Positions 23,868-32,012 of a stretch of 64,000 bases of DNA are shown here, one piece after another. The translations under genes were made by a program, and so were the position numbers. Numbering within the stretch: position 1 is the first letter of the stretch; each line of letters starts with the position of its first letter. Under the pieces are notes generated by a model. The model was not told where the DNA came from, searched no databases, and worked only from the letters and a program-made list of their open reading frames with translations. The stretch comes from an uncultured Erythrobacter sp. (GTDB lineage: Bacteria; Pseudomonadota; Alphaproteobacteria; Sphingomonadales; Sphingomonadaceae), in the NCBI RefSeq assembly GCF_947502395.1, contig NZ_CANMZM010000003.1:372001-436000 (forward strand). Reading direction: 5' to 3'.

Positions 23868-24629
23868 ATGATGAGCAACAGCCGAACACCTGCGAGATCA
23901 CGCCCCGACGAGTTGCTCAACGATTTCAAAATTGCTGTCTTCGCTTGCCGTAAGATCGCGCATCTCAATCTCCTTTGTTTGAGATTTGCATCGCGTATTG
24001 GTGCCAATGCAATCGCATATCATCACTTGCCCTCTATCGGATCGAGCGAACCAATTGGCCTCAACGTCATTTGCGTGGGGTTTCCCGCTGACTTAGTCAG
24101 CCATTTTGAGGGCAATCGGCTCGTCCAAATTGACCCAACAATTCAAGAGGTTCTTTCTGGCGGGAAGGCGCTCTGGTGGGACGACACTGCCACCCCAAAA
24201 AAAATGAGCAAAGCAGAACGCGAATATCTCGAGTTTGCTGCAAGCAAAGTCGGTGCAGGTCTGCACCTTCCAGCATATGGTCCGAATGGCCGCCAAGGTT
24301 ACGTATCGATGGGCTTTGGGGCACAGAAACCTGACTTTAGTGAAGCAGAGATGGCGAATATCCAGCTTTGCGGCCAGGTGGCCCACCAGCAGTATTGTCA
24401 GCTCTTGGAGGAACCCCTGAATTCCAATGTGCGACTCTCACCGCGTGAACGCGAAGTTCTCTCTTGGGTAGCAGAAGGCAAGAGCAATGGTGTGATCGCA
24501 GACATTTTGCAGGTCAGCGAGACTAGCATCATCACTTACTTGGAGCGTGCGTTTAGAAAGCTTGATGTCGACAATAGAGTGACCGCAGCATTGCGAGCGT
24601 CCTCGCTAGGCGAATTGCGGCATCGGTGA
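23868..24629 (+). CDS. LuxR-family transcriptional regulator with autoinducer-binding-like domain (LuxR solo)
   Basis: The protein has 253 residues. Residues about 20-180 look like a LuxR autoinducer-binding domain, with the conserved Asp-Pro pair (QIDPTIQEVL, about 89-90), WWDD near 103, and a Gly-rich strand GRQGYVSMGFG. The C-terminus is a GerE/LuxR helix-turn-helix: LSPREREVLSWVAEGKSN, then VSETSIITYLERAFRKLDV and RVTAALRA. No luxI synthase is present in the window, so it is a solo that would sense a foreign or a different signal. A second ATG at 23871 has better spacing from AAGGG and may be the true start. A palindrome lies just upstream. Confidence 0.85.
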   Translation: MMSNSRTPARSRPDELLNDFKIAVFACRKIAHLNLLCLRFASRIGANAIAYHHLPSIGSSEPIGLNVICVGFPADLVSHFEGNRLVQIDPTIQEVLSGGKALWWDDTATPKKMSKAEREYLEFAASKVGAGLHLPAYGPNGRQGYVSMGFGAQKPDFSEAEMANIQLCGQVAHQQYCQLLEEPLNSNVRLSPREREVLSWVAEGKSNGVIADILQVSETSIITYLERAFRKLDVDNRVTAALRASSLGELRHR

Positions 24630-24891
24630 CGGGCACGGACATTGGTCTATGAGATGAGGTATCTCATATCTACGTCCGCTTCCACCCCCAGTCCGGGACA
24701 TTGAGCGATGGCAAGACGTGGGTCGGGAGCAGACGGTCCGGTTTGGGTGGCCAACCCGCCGGACCCGTAAGTTCGCAATCGGCAGACGTGCTCGGGTAAA
24801 GATAAGGCAGCTCATGTTAGATGAAAACTGATGAAAAAGGGTCTGCGAATTTTGCGTTTCGCGTCTATCTCGCTGCAAGGTGGGGTAGCTT

Positions 24892-25662
24892 TCATTCCTT
24901 CGAATAATGCGCCGGAAGCGCTTTTCGAACTAGGTCTATCCGCGAGCGAGCAACCGGCAAAGCCACACCGGACTTTAATATCAGAGAGTGCTTTCCACCG
25001 GCGCTAGCAGCAGCCGCTACGCCGTTTTCGGCGACCCACCAAGAACGGTGTGCTTGTACCCCTTGAACTGGTCCAAGCTCCTCCAAGGCATCAAGCAGTC
25101 GCATCAATATCAGCTCGTCGCCCAGATCGGTATGAACGCGCAGGTAATGATCTTCAGCCGACACAGCATACAATTCTGCTTCCCGGAATTTGGGCGCGAG
25201 ACGCCTAAGAAATTTCCGTGCGCCGAGCGTACTGTCGCCGGTATCGAGCCCGCTTTCCGCCTTGGGCCCGTTAAGGTTTCGCAACACAAAATAAGCAGCA
25301 GCCACAATGATAATCGAAAGTGTGAAACTCATGCCATATTGCTGGGCCCAATTGGCAATAGGCCAACCAGTTTGAAATCCAGTATCGAAGCTCATCAGTA
25401 CCAGCGGTACGGGAAGAGAGCTGAGCGCTGCGATAGTAAGCAATTGGACTGGAGGCGCTCTCAGTCGCAGCGGACCGTTCATCACCCATGGCACCACAAG
25501 AGTCGCAGCGATCAACCCGGTTCCGATTGTTGAAAGCCAGAACACAAAGCGCGCTTGAAACGGCATCCTATCAGAATCATAAATTGCCAAAAAGGTAAAC
25601 AGCGCTGCCAGCAAAACGGCGACAATGGCTCCTACTACCGTATGTTTCCATGTAACTCGCAT
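24892..25662 (-). CDS. Membrane-anchored LytTR-family regulator
   Basis: The N-terminal about 130 residues contain four hydrophobic helices (for example TVVGAIVAVLLAALFTFLAI and FTLSIIIVAAAYFVL). After a linker, a LytTR DNA-binding domain follows: LRRLAPKFREAELYAVSAED, HYLRVHTDLGDELILMRLLD, QAHRSWWVAENGVAAA and the closing PVARSRIDLVRKA. Membrane LytTR proteins of this type occur in sphingomonads and control nearby genes in response to unknown signals. I start at ATG 25662 (GGGA five bases upstream), and a GTG at 25704 is the alternative. It diverges from the serine hydrolase gene, which is its most likely target. Confidence 0.82.
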   Translation of the reverse strand: MRVTWKHTVVGAIVAVLLAALFTFLAIYDSDRMPFQARFVFWLSTIGTGLIAATLVVPWVMNGPLRLRAPPVQLLTIAALSSLPVPLVLMSFDTGFQTGWPIANWAQQYGMSFTLSIIIVAAAYFVLRNLNGPKAESGLDTGDSTLGARKFLRRLAPKFREAELYAVSAEDHYLRVHTDLGDELILMRLLDALEELGPVQGVQAHRSWWVAENGVAAAASAGGKHSLILKSGVALPVARSRIDLVRKALPAHYSKE

Positions 25663-25819
25663 TTGATTCCCAACAGCTCGCGCTTCGCGAAATGCAGCTA
25701 TCACAATTGGCGAAGAATTCTACTCACTTGGCGTAAGTTCGGTAGTACATACGTTCGACTTTCCTCACCTTGTCTAGCCAGACTTCGCCTGCACGCCAGG
25801 ACTACAAGAGGAATATTCA

Positions 25820-27310
25820 GTGCTTCGCTATATGCTAATAACCAAGGTTATAGCTCTCATGCTCGCAATCTTGCCAGCGCAAGTTCTCGCTCAAAACGAG
25901 CGATCCGCAGTCACTTCATTTGACGAGATTGATGCATTGGCTCTCATGGGACTAGAGCAGCTAAATGCTCCTGGAGCTGCTATAGCCATTTTTGAAAACG
26001 GCGCAATTGTACACCAGAAAGGCTTTGGGCGAAGTGGCGATATCGGAAGCAAGGTGACACCGCAAACACCATTCCAGATCGCTTCTCTAACCAAATCCTT
26101 CACTGCGTTGATCATACTACAACTTGAGCAGGAAGGGCGATTGTCGATCAGCGATCCCGTCGTCCGACATATCCCCTACTTCAGAACTTCCGATGCAAAG
26201 ATATCGAACAAGATAACGATACGGAACCTGATGAACCATCGTAGCGGCTTATCCACCCTGGACGGGAATCGGTATCAAACCTCACAGTATCGCGGCAAAG
26301 ATGCGACCGAACGGGCTGTCAGATGGTTGAGTGAAGCTTATCTGGAAAGTGCTCCAGGAACAAACTTTAACTACTCCAACGCGAATTACGCAACCCTTGC
26401 CCACTTAATCGAGACTATTGAGCAAAAGCGGTATGAAGATGTTGTGCGCGAGCGGATATTTTCCGAGCTAGGTATGGAGAATAGCTATGTCCAATTGCCT
26501 GACCAAGCAGGAGTAAAGGAGGCGAAGGGACACCTTCTTTGGTTTGGCCATCCGTTTGAAGACCACTTCATCGCAAGTCGAATGATGGTAGCCTCCGGCG
26601 GCGTTACGACGAGCATTGAAGATCTTGCTATATATCTTATCGCGGTATCTGAAGGTGATCCACGGATTGTCCCACGATCATTGACCAGATCGTGGATTGA
26701 AAATCGCAAACGAGCTTATGAATTCGGATGGGAACATGAGATTATTGATGGCCAGCACATCATATTTCATGACGGGGCAAACCCCGGATTTAGAGCCTTG
26801 ATGATGTACAATTTTGACGCGAGAAAGGGCGCCGTCTTTGCAATGAATGCATCGGGTGCATTGGACGGCAATCTGCATTATGGTGTTACGCGATTTGCGC
26901 TAGACTTACCGAGCGTAGATATATCTCCATCCAAGCTTTTTACATATCTGTTGTGGGGATCAACGGCGATGCTGATTGGTCTCTCTATTGCGTGTGGTTT
27001 CTCAATTCGCAGACTTCTGAGATTAGTTTCGCAGCCATGGCGACCGGGTCGCATTCTCAGATGGTCAACAATGATCATTCCCTCTTTGGCGTTGGCTGGA
27101 TACGCGTTTGGCCTATGGTTCTATGTTCCGAGATCTTTTGGAGTGAACTTCAGCGCAGTTAACTTGTTTACACCGGACCTTGGGCTGTTGCTCATGCTTC
27201 AAATAGCCATTGCTTCGGCTTGGGCGGTCCTAAGGTTTGTGGCCCTGTTAAGGCGGCTCAAAACGCACAAAACTGAGACTTCTCCTATTCAAGACCGGCA
27301 AATCTCTTAA
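25820..27310 (+). CDS. Class C beta-lactamase-like serine hydrolase with C-terminal membrane domain
   Basis: The 496-residue protein has a signal peptide (cleavage near VLAQ). A periplasmic penicillin-binding-protein-like domain carries the three class C motifs: S89-L-T-K92, Y185-S-N187 and H317-D-G319 (in place of KTG). Residues about 375-485 form three membrane helices (LLWGSTAMLIGLSIACGF, PSLALAGYAFGLWFYV and LLMLQIAIASAWAVLRFVA), so the catalytic domain is tethered. Such proteins are usually peptidases or esterases acting on cell-wall or small peptide substrates. Resistance to beta-lactams is not implied. GTG 25820 has AGAGGAA upstream. The gene is more A+T rich than most of the window and diverges from the LytTR gene. 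Confidence 0.85.
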   Translation: MLRYMLITKVIALMLAILPAQVLAQNERSAVTSFDEIDALALMGLEQLNAPGAAIAIFENGAIVHQKGFGRSGDIGSKVTPQTPFQIASLTKSFTALIILQLEQEGRLSISDPVVRHIPYFRTSDAKISNKITIRNLMNHRSGLSTLDGNRYQTSQYRGKDATERAVRWLSEAYLESAPGTNFNYSNANYATLAHLIETIEQKRYEDVVRERIFSELGMENSYVQLPDQAGVKEAKGHLLWFGHPFEDHFIASRMMVASGGVTTSIEDLAIYLIAVSEGDPRIVPRSLTRSWIENRKRAYEFGWEHEIIDGQHIIFHDGANPGFRALMMYNFDARKGAVFAMNASGALDGNLHYGVTRFALDLPSVDISPSKLFTYLLWGSTAMLIGLSIACGFSIRRLLRLVSQPWRPGRILRWSTMIIPSLALAGYAFGLWFYVPRSFGVNFSAVNLFTPDLGLLLMLQIAIASAWAVLRFVALLRRLKTHKTETSPIQDRQIS

Positions 27311-27495
27311 GTTTGCTTGCCCATTTGAACCGCTCTCGGATCAATTTCTTGGAGAGTCTATACGAGCAGCTCTTGGTGACCGAAAGTGGGCCGGTAGCCG
27401 ACCAGCTGCTGTCCAACGATCACATCCATTCAGTTGCCAGCAATGGTCTTTCTTTAGTCACACGCAATGTATCCGGACTAACTAGGGAGAGGCAT

Positions 27496-29409
27496 TTGCA
27501 ACAAAAATACTGGCTGAGCATGGGACTTATGATGTCATTTGGCCTTGCGCCTTTGGCAAGCGCTGCCAATCCAGTTGAGAACGAATTCGAGACGTCGCTG
27601 AGTGGGTTCAGTTGCGATCGGCAGATTGTTGGTGATGCTATCAAAACGGCCAATGATGGCGGTGGGCGTATGAGCATCGGCATTGATAACGCCAGGATTG
27701 TCAATCAGGCGGGCGTCATCATTCGCCCACTCAGCTACGATGTTCGGCTCGAGCGTTACAAAGACCTGGTCTTCATCACCGACCAAAACCAGAAAATCGG
27801 CCTGCTCGACCTTTGCGATGACGCGATAGTAACCGCGCCGAAGTTCGATCAGATTTCGGGATTCTCGAGCGATGGCTTTGCTATCGCCTTCACGCCAACC
27901 GAATTCACAGCTCTCGATGCAAGTGGGGCTGAAATCCCGCCACGCCGGTTCAAGCATCAGTTCACCTTGAGCACGTTCAACGCCTTTCCCAAAGCTGGGT
28001 GGGGCGATAGCTGGAAGTCCCAACGAGGATTGATCCCGTTTTCATGGGACGGCGAAAGCTGGGGATTGTACGATCTTAACGGACGCACAATCCGCACGGA
28101 GCCACAATTCGAGGCGATTTACCCAGATCGCAGATATGGAGGCTTGCGCGATGATGATCCATTGTATTTCAAAGTAGTAGACGGCGACAAACAGTCATTT
28201 ATTGACTCGTCTACCGGCACGTTGGCGCTCCCATTTATATTCGTAGAAATCGACAAGATCGTTGCGTTCGGCGGGAAAAGGTATGGGCTCGGTTCGCTCG
28301 GACCGAAAGTCGTTGGGCGCGGAAAGCGCATCAATGCCTATGATATCGCGAACAACCGCTTTCTGCTCCCTCTAGACAGCGAGTTTGACCAGATCAGGCC
28401 AATCGATTCCTATGGCCTTAGTCCTCGCTTGTGGGCGGTTGGACGGTACATTCAGGATCAAATGTCGCTCGGGCTGTTCGAAGAAGATTCAGGCAATTTT
28501 CTGATCCCGCCAGCAGCGTTTCAGGGTGATCGTATCCAATGGTTGAGAGATGATCTGTTCATCTTCAGCCGCATTAACGATCGCTCGAGTGCAGTCTTTA
28601 GCGCAACCGACGGCGCACAGCTTACCGGCTATGATCAAGGCAGTGGCTATCAGGGACTGAGCTTGGCGAAGAACGGAGCGAGCGTTCCCTTTCACGTCCT
28701 ACATAATAAGATGCACAATACCTTTTGGATCTATGGATCTCAGCACACGCTGATACTTGAGGGCATTACGGGCGACGATCCGGAACCGCGCATCGAGAAC
28801 GGTCTGTTTGTGTTTACCGAGCGCCCTTCCAGGAAAAGGTATGAGCAACGCACTACCTGCCTCAATTCTGATTACCAAATTGTCGGCAATCGATTTGACT
28901 GCAATCCAGAACTTGTCGGGACGAGCTCCGTCCCTCAGCCAGAGTTTGGTTGGGTCGCGTCGCTTCCATGCGATCACAAGATGTTCAACAGGAAAAAGAA
29001 CATCGCTGCTCAAGCACATATTGACGTTTCGTCGACTTATTGTGATTCCACCGGCTGCTATGATGAGCGAAGTTTGGTCGATGGAGACCGTAGTGACGAA
29101 GTGGGTTTTGCAACCAGTTGGGCGAGTGATGGTCAAGATGGCGGGTTTGTCGAATTCAGTTGGCGGCGGCCATACCAAGGGATGGAACAGATCTATTTTG
29201 TAGGATCATGGCAAAAACGCGTCGAAAATTACAAAATCGAAGTAAGCACCGTATCGGGTTGGAAGACAGTCGCTGATGTACAGAAAAATGATGACAATAA
29301 GGTTTGCCATCGTTTCCCGCCAACAGACGTGAGTGTTGTCAGAATTTCTGGGACTGGTTCCGATGACGATTCCCGCCGGTTGCGATTGAATGAAGTGGTC
29401 ATTCGGTAA
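27496..29409 (+). CDS. Secreted WG-repeat protein with C-terminal discoidin-like domain
   Basis: The 637-residue protein is not a named family. I start at TTG 27496 because AGGGAGAGG precedes it and it yields a signal peptide (QKYWLSMGLMMSFGLAPLAS, cleavage near SAANP). The frame is open upstream to 27313 without an export signal. Residues about 70-430 contain WG-type beta repeats such as KIGLLDLCDDAIVTAPKFDQ and SWGLYDLNGRTIRTEPQFEA. The last about 130 residues look like a discoidin (F5/8 type C) jelly roll: ERSLVDGDRSDEVGFATSW, GFVEFSWRRPYQGMEQIYFV, YKIEVSTVSGWKTVADV and RLRLNEVVI. This combination suggests an extracellular or periplasmic binding protein, perhaps for glycans. The ligand is unknown. 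Confidence 0.7.
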   Translation: MQQKYWLSMGLMMSFGLAPLASAANPVENEFETSLSGFSCDRQIVGDAIKTANDGGGRMSIGIDNARIVNQAGVIIRPLSYDVRLERYKDLVFITDQNQKIGLLDLCDDAIVTAPKFDQISGFSSDGFAIAFTPTEFTALDASGAEIPPRRFKHQFTLSTFNAFPKAGWGDSWKSQRGLIPFSWDGESWGLYDLNGRTIRTEPQFEAIYPDRRYGGLRDDDPLYFKVVDGDKQSFIDSSTGTLALPFIFVEIDKIVAFGGKRYGLGSLGPKVVGRGKRINAYDIANNRFLLPLDSEFDQIRPIDSYGLSPRLWAVGRYIQDQMSLGLFEEDSGNFLIPPAAFQGDRIQWLRDDLFIFSRINDRSSAVFSATDGAQLTGYDQGSGYQGLSLAKNGASVPFHVLHNKMHNTFWIYGSQHTLILEGITGDDPEPRIENGLFVFTERPSRKRYEQRTTCLNSDYQIVGNRFDCNPELVGTSSVPQPEFGWVASLPCDHKMFNRKKNIAAQAHIDVSSTYCDSTGCYDERSLVDGDRSDEVGFATSWASDGQDGGFVEFSWRRPYQGMEQIYFVGSWQKRVENYKIEVSTVSGWKTVADVQKNDDNKVCHRFPPTDVSVVRISGTGSDDDSRRLRLNEVVIR

Positions 29410-29456
29410 CCACAGAGCGAATAGTGAATTACTTGAGTAGTTAAGGGTCTAATATT

Positions 29457-29819
29457 ATGAAGAAAAATTCAGTACTCGTCTTGGTAGGAGCCTCACTGTT
29501 GGTGTCAGGATGCCTATCAACCGCAGAGAGCATGTTTGATGGAATCGCAGGCGGAGTTGCCAATGTCGGATCGAGAACGCTCTTGAGCGTCAACGAAGAC
29601 GATTGCGGAAACTACAGCACGCTCGCAGACAAAGGCATCAAACTGGATTTCAGCGAAGCGCGAACTTACGATCTAGTAAGCAACAAGTGCCAAGATCAGT
29701 TTGGTATTGCAATTGATCAAGAGAGCTTTTCGGATCGCTATGAATGGCGCCGCGATCTGTTTTGTCGGAAAGCGGCAGAAGAAGACGATTTTATTGCTCA
29801 ACGGGAAGTCTGTCAGTAA
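29457..29819 (+). CDS. Small lipoprotein of unknown function
   Basis: The 120-residue protein has the signal peptide MKKNSVLVLVGASLLVSGC, with the lipobox VSGC. The mature part begins LSTAESMFDGIAGGVANVGS and carries four cysteines (DDCGNY, NKCQDQ, LFCRKA, EVCQ at the end), probably in two disulfides. No family is recognised with confidence. The start has a weak ribosome site but a normal lipoprotein N-terminus. It lies 47 bp after the WG-repeat protein, which may be cotranscribed. Confidence 0.7.
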   Translation: MKKNSVLVLVGASLLVSGCLSTAESMFDGIAGGVANVGSRTLLSVNEDDCGNYSTLADKGIKLDFSEARTYDLVSNKCQDQFGIAIDQESFSDRYEWRRDLFCRKAAEEDDFIAQREVCQ

Positions 29820-30128
29820 CTCTCGTGATCGCGACTCTATGTTGAGCTCGCAGTGTCGTGATCACAGGCTTATGCTCTATTTTGAACGTAGTTGAAGTTG
29901 AAGCCGTCCGCTTTCGCGCCCGAGAGCTGCTTTATCTCCGCCTAAGCAAGCGCACAGGTTGCGGGTTGGCAGCTCTTTCGGATACAAAGCGATTAGCACT
30001 CCAGCAAGAAGCGGCACAGTTTCCGAAGTATGCTTGGGCAGGATCAGATGTTGGGAATAGCTAGAAAATCAGTTGCTTGTTGATATAAACACTCTTGCGG
30101 GAAAGGCGTCCAATCTTACCTAAAAGCA
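29820..30128. other. Intergenic region without a convincing gene
   Basis: A 68-codon open frame (29858-30064) shows no signal peptide, no domain and no ribosome site. I see no strong terminator. The segment may contain the promoter of the small secreted protein that follows, or a decayed gene. Confidence 0.4.
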
Positions 30129-30440
30129 ATGCAGACAAAAATGATCCAATTCGTTCGTTTTGCACGCATCATTTCAGCTTGGCTCGTGACTGTTGCTCCC
30201 ACAATCGCCGGAGCTGTCACTTTCAATTGTAACACCACTGGAAATCAGAACTCAAATTTGCAGTTTTCCATTCCCGATCAACCGGCAGTGTTGGAAGGGG
30301 TGATCAAACTTCGAAGGGCGGGAGAGGACAAAGAGTTTCCTGCATACGGCCTGATGGAGATATCTGCGGGGCCAACATCGCTCAGAATAACAATGCATCG
30401 AACTGAAGATACGGAAAAACAAAAATTAGATTTTTATTAG
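30129..30440 (+). CDS. Small secreted protein, probably frameshifted near its C-terminus
   Basis: The 103-residue open frame starts with a signal peptide (cleavage near IAGAV), then FNCNTTGNQNSNLQFSIPD and a beta-rich continuation. It stops at TAG 30438-30440 after DFY. Immediately before this there is a run of five T (about 30431-30435). Adding one T there would continue the frame as LLDRSGTVSELESPHLNYHS up to TAA at 30497. That suggests a true frameshift mutation or a sequencing error. The family is unknown. Confidence 0.45.
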   Translation: MQTKMIQFVRFARIISAWLVTVAPTIAGAVTFNCNTTGNQNSNLQFSIPDQPAVLEGVIKLRRAGEDKEFPAYGLMEISAGPTSLRITMHRTEDTEKQKLDFY

Positions 30441-31059
30441 ACCGCAGCGGGACCGTCAGCGAACTGGAAAGCCCCCATCTAAATTATCATTCAAAGTAAC
30501 TTGGCTACGCAATTCTGCTCAAAAAGGATGCACCAATGGTGATCCACTTAGACAGGAAGACCGTAGTATTGGAAAATCCATTTTCCTCCACTGTTGACGT
30601 GACACTAAAGTGCGCAGGTTCGGGCAATTTTCGGATGTAGCAAGGCACCGTGTGGTTACGGGAGAATACGCAGCTGGGTTTTTGAGCGCACCGTATCCCT
30701 CGTTGGACGGTAGATGGAAAACCACCTTCGGCAGCCACTTTGAATCTGGGGAGTGATGCCACTTGCAAGCTGTGGTAGCCTGACTGGTTTGCTCTAGCTA
30801 CGTCAAGATGAGATGATTAGAGATTAGACCGCTCATCTCTATCTATATTCGTAATCTGGCGATGTCCGTTCCCACCCCCAACAACCGTCATGACATGCTT
30901 CCGATGGTACGCTTAGTAGCGGACAAGTTGCGATCTGGCTTGCATCGCGCTGACTGGACTGAGTTTGCCCGGAGCAAACCAGCTCGGCTGTTCCCTCGTC
31001 TTGCAGGCTTTACAAACGCTCTCCCAAGCCTTCAATTGGAACTTAGGGAGAGCAAATAG
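30441..31059. other. A+T-richer intergenic region, possibly with gene remnants
   Basis: About 620 bp lie between the small secreted protein and the SDR gene. Short open frames exist on both strands (30505-30768 minus, 30862-31059 plus), but none has a ribosome site or recognisable protein features. A stretch near 30866 (GTCCGTTCCCACCCCCA) resembles one near 24675. The SDR promoter and its ribosome site (TTAGGGAGAG at about 31044) lie at the right end. Confidence 0.45.
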
Positions 31060-31800
31060 ATGACCAACCCACTCGATTTCACTGGCAAGCGCGTCGTCGT
31101 CATCGGCGGATCAAGCGGCATCGGCAATGGCATGGCGCAAGAGTTCCGCAAGGCCGGAGCCGATGTTCTGGTCACTGGAACACGGCCAGATAGTGGTGAT
31201 TATCTGGAAGCCGAGGATAGCGATTTCACCAGTCTCTCCTATGCCCAGCTTGATCTGAATGATCGTGATGCTGCGGAGGGCTTGGCGGCAAAACTCGGGC
31301 CCGTAGACATCGTCATCCAAAGTCAAGGCACGGTACGCTATTCTCGCGGTGAATTTCAGCGCGAAGGCTGGGACGCGGTCGTTGATGTCAACCTCAATTC
31401 GGTGATGGATGTCGCGCGCGCCTTCCACCCAAAACTGACCGAAGCGGACGGGTCAATGATCGTCATTTCATCGGTCGCCGGGTTCAAAGCCAATATCGGT
31501 AACCCTGCCTATTCCGCCTCCAAAGCGGGCGCGGTGAGCCTTGTGAAAACGCTCGGCGCGGCATGGGCAAGAGACGGCATTCGCGTAAACGGTATCGCGC
31601 CGGGGCTCGTGCCAACCAAGCTCACCACCGTCACAACCGATCATCCCGAACGGCTGGAAGGCGCGTTGAGTCAAATTCCATTGCGCCGTCTAGGAACGGC
31701 TGAGGATATGGCGGGCGCAGCGATGTTCCTGGCCTCACCTCTCGCTTCCTACATGACTGGGCAGACGCTGGTGGTGGATGGCGGCCTTACGCTGTCCTAG
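31060..31800 (+). CDS. SDR-family oxidoreductase
   Basis: The 246-residue classical short-chain dehydrogenase/reductase has the cofactor loop VIGGSSGIGNGMA (TGxxxGIG type). It also has NAG-like VIQSQGTVRYS, the catalytic Ser in IVISSVAGF and the Tyr/Lys pair in YSASKAGAVS. The C-terminus is SYMTGQTLVVDGGLTL. The substrate cannot be read from sequence. A strong Shine-Dalgarno, AGGGAGAG, precedes ATG 31060. It is followed by a 212-bp gap and then the aldo/keto reductase, both on the same strand. Confidence 0.92.
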   Translation: MTNPLDFTGKRVVVIGGSSGIGNGMAQEFRKAGADVLVTGTRPDSGDYLEAEDSDFTSLSYAQLDLNDRDAAEGLAAKLGPVDIVIQSQGTVRYSRGEFQREGWDAVVDVNLNSVMDVARAFHPKLTEADGSMIVISSVAGFKANIGNPAYSASKAGAVSLVKTLGAAWARDGIRVNGIAPGLVPTKLTTVTTDHPERLEGALSQIPLRRLGTAEDMAGAAMFLASPLASYMTGQTLVVDGGLTLS

Positions 31801-32012
31801 GCGCGAGATTTCTTACCTCGGGTGCACTTGCTAAGTGTTCGAGGACATGCGAAAAATTGTTCAAACACGAGGTCTTTCGAGCCCGCAATTCTGGAAGTTG
31901 ACACACGGCAACCTCGTTCTGTCGCATTTACGCGGATAGATCAGATATTTGCTGGTCTATCGTTTTTTGCCCAGAACAGCGGGTTCGTTGTGTCAAAAGG
32001 GAAGAGAACGCC

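Noticed and set aside
25820..27310. Calling the serine hydrolase a beta-lactamase resistance gene
   Set aside because: The third motif is HDG and it has a membrane-anchored C-terminal domain; this class mostly contains peptidases and esterases, so resistance is not supported.
29858..30064. 68-codon open frame in the gap after the small lipoprotein gene
   Set aside because: No ribosome site, composition of non-coding DNA and no conserved motif recognised.
30505..30768. 87-codon minus-strand open frame between the small secreted protein and the SDR gene
   Set aside because: No ribosome site, no export signal and no recognisable domain.
30862..31059. 65-codon open frame ending directly before the SDR start
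   Set aside because: It overlaps the likely SDR promoter and ribosome site, and its product shows no protein features.
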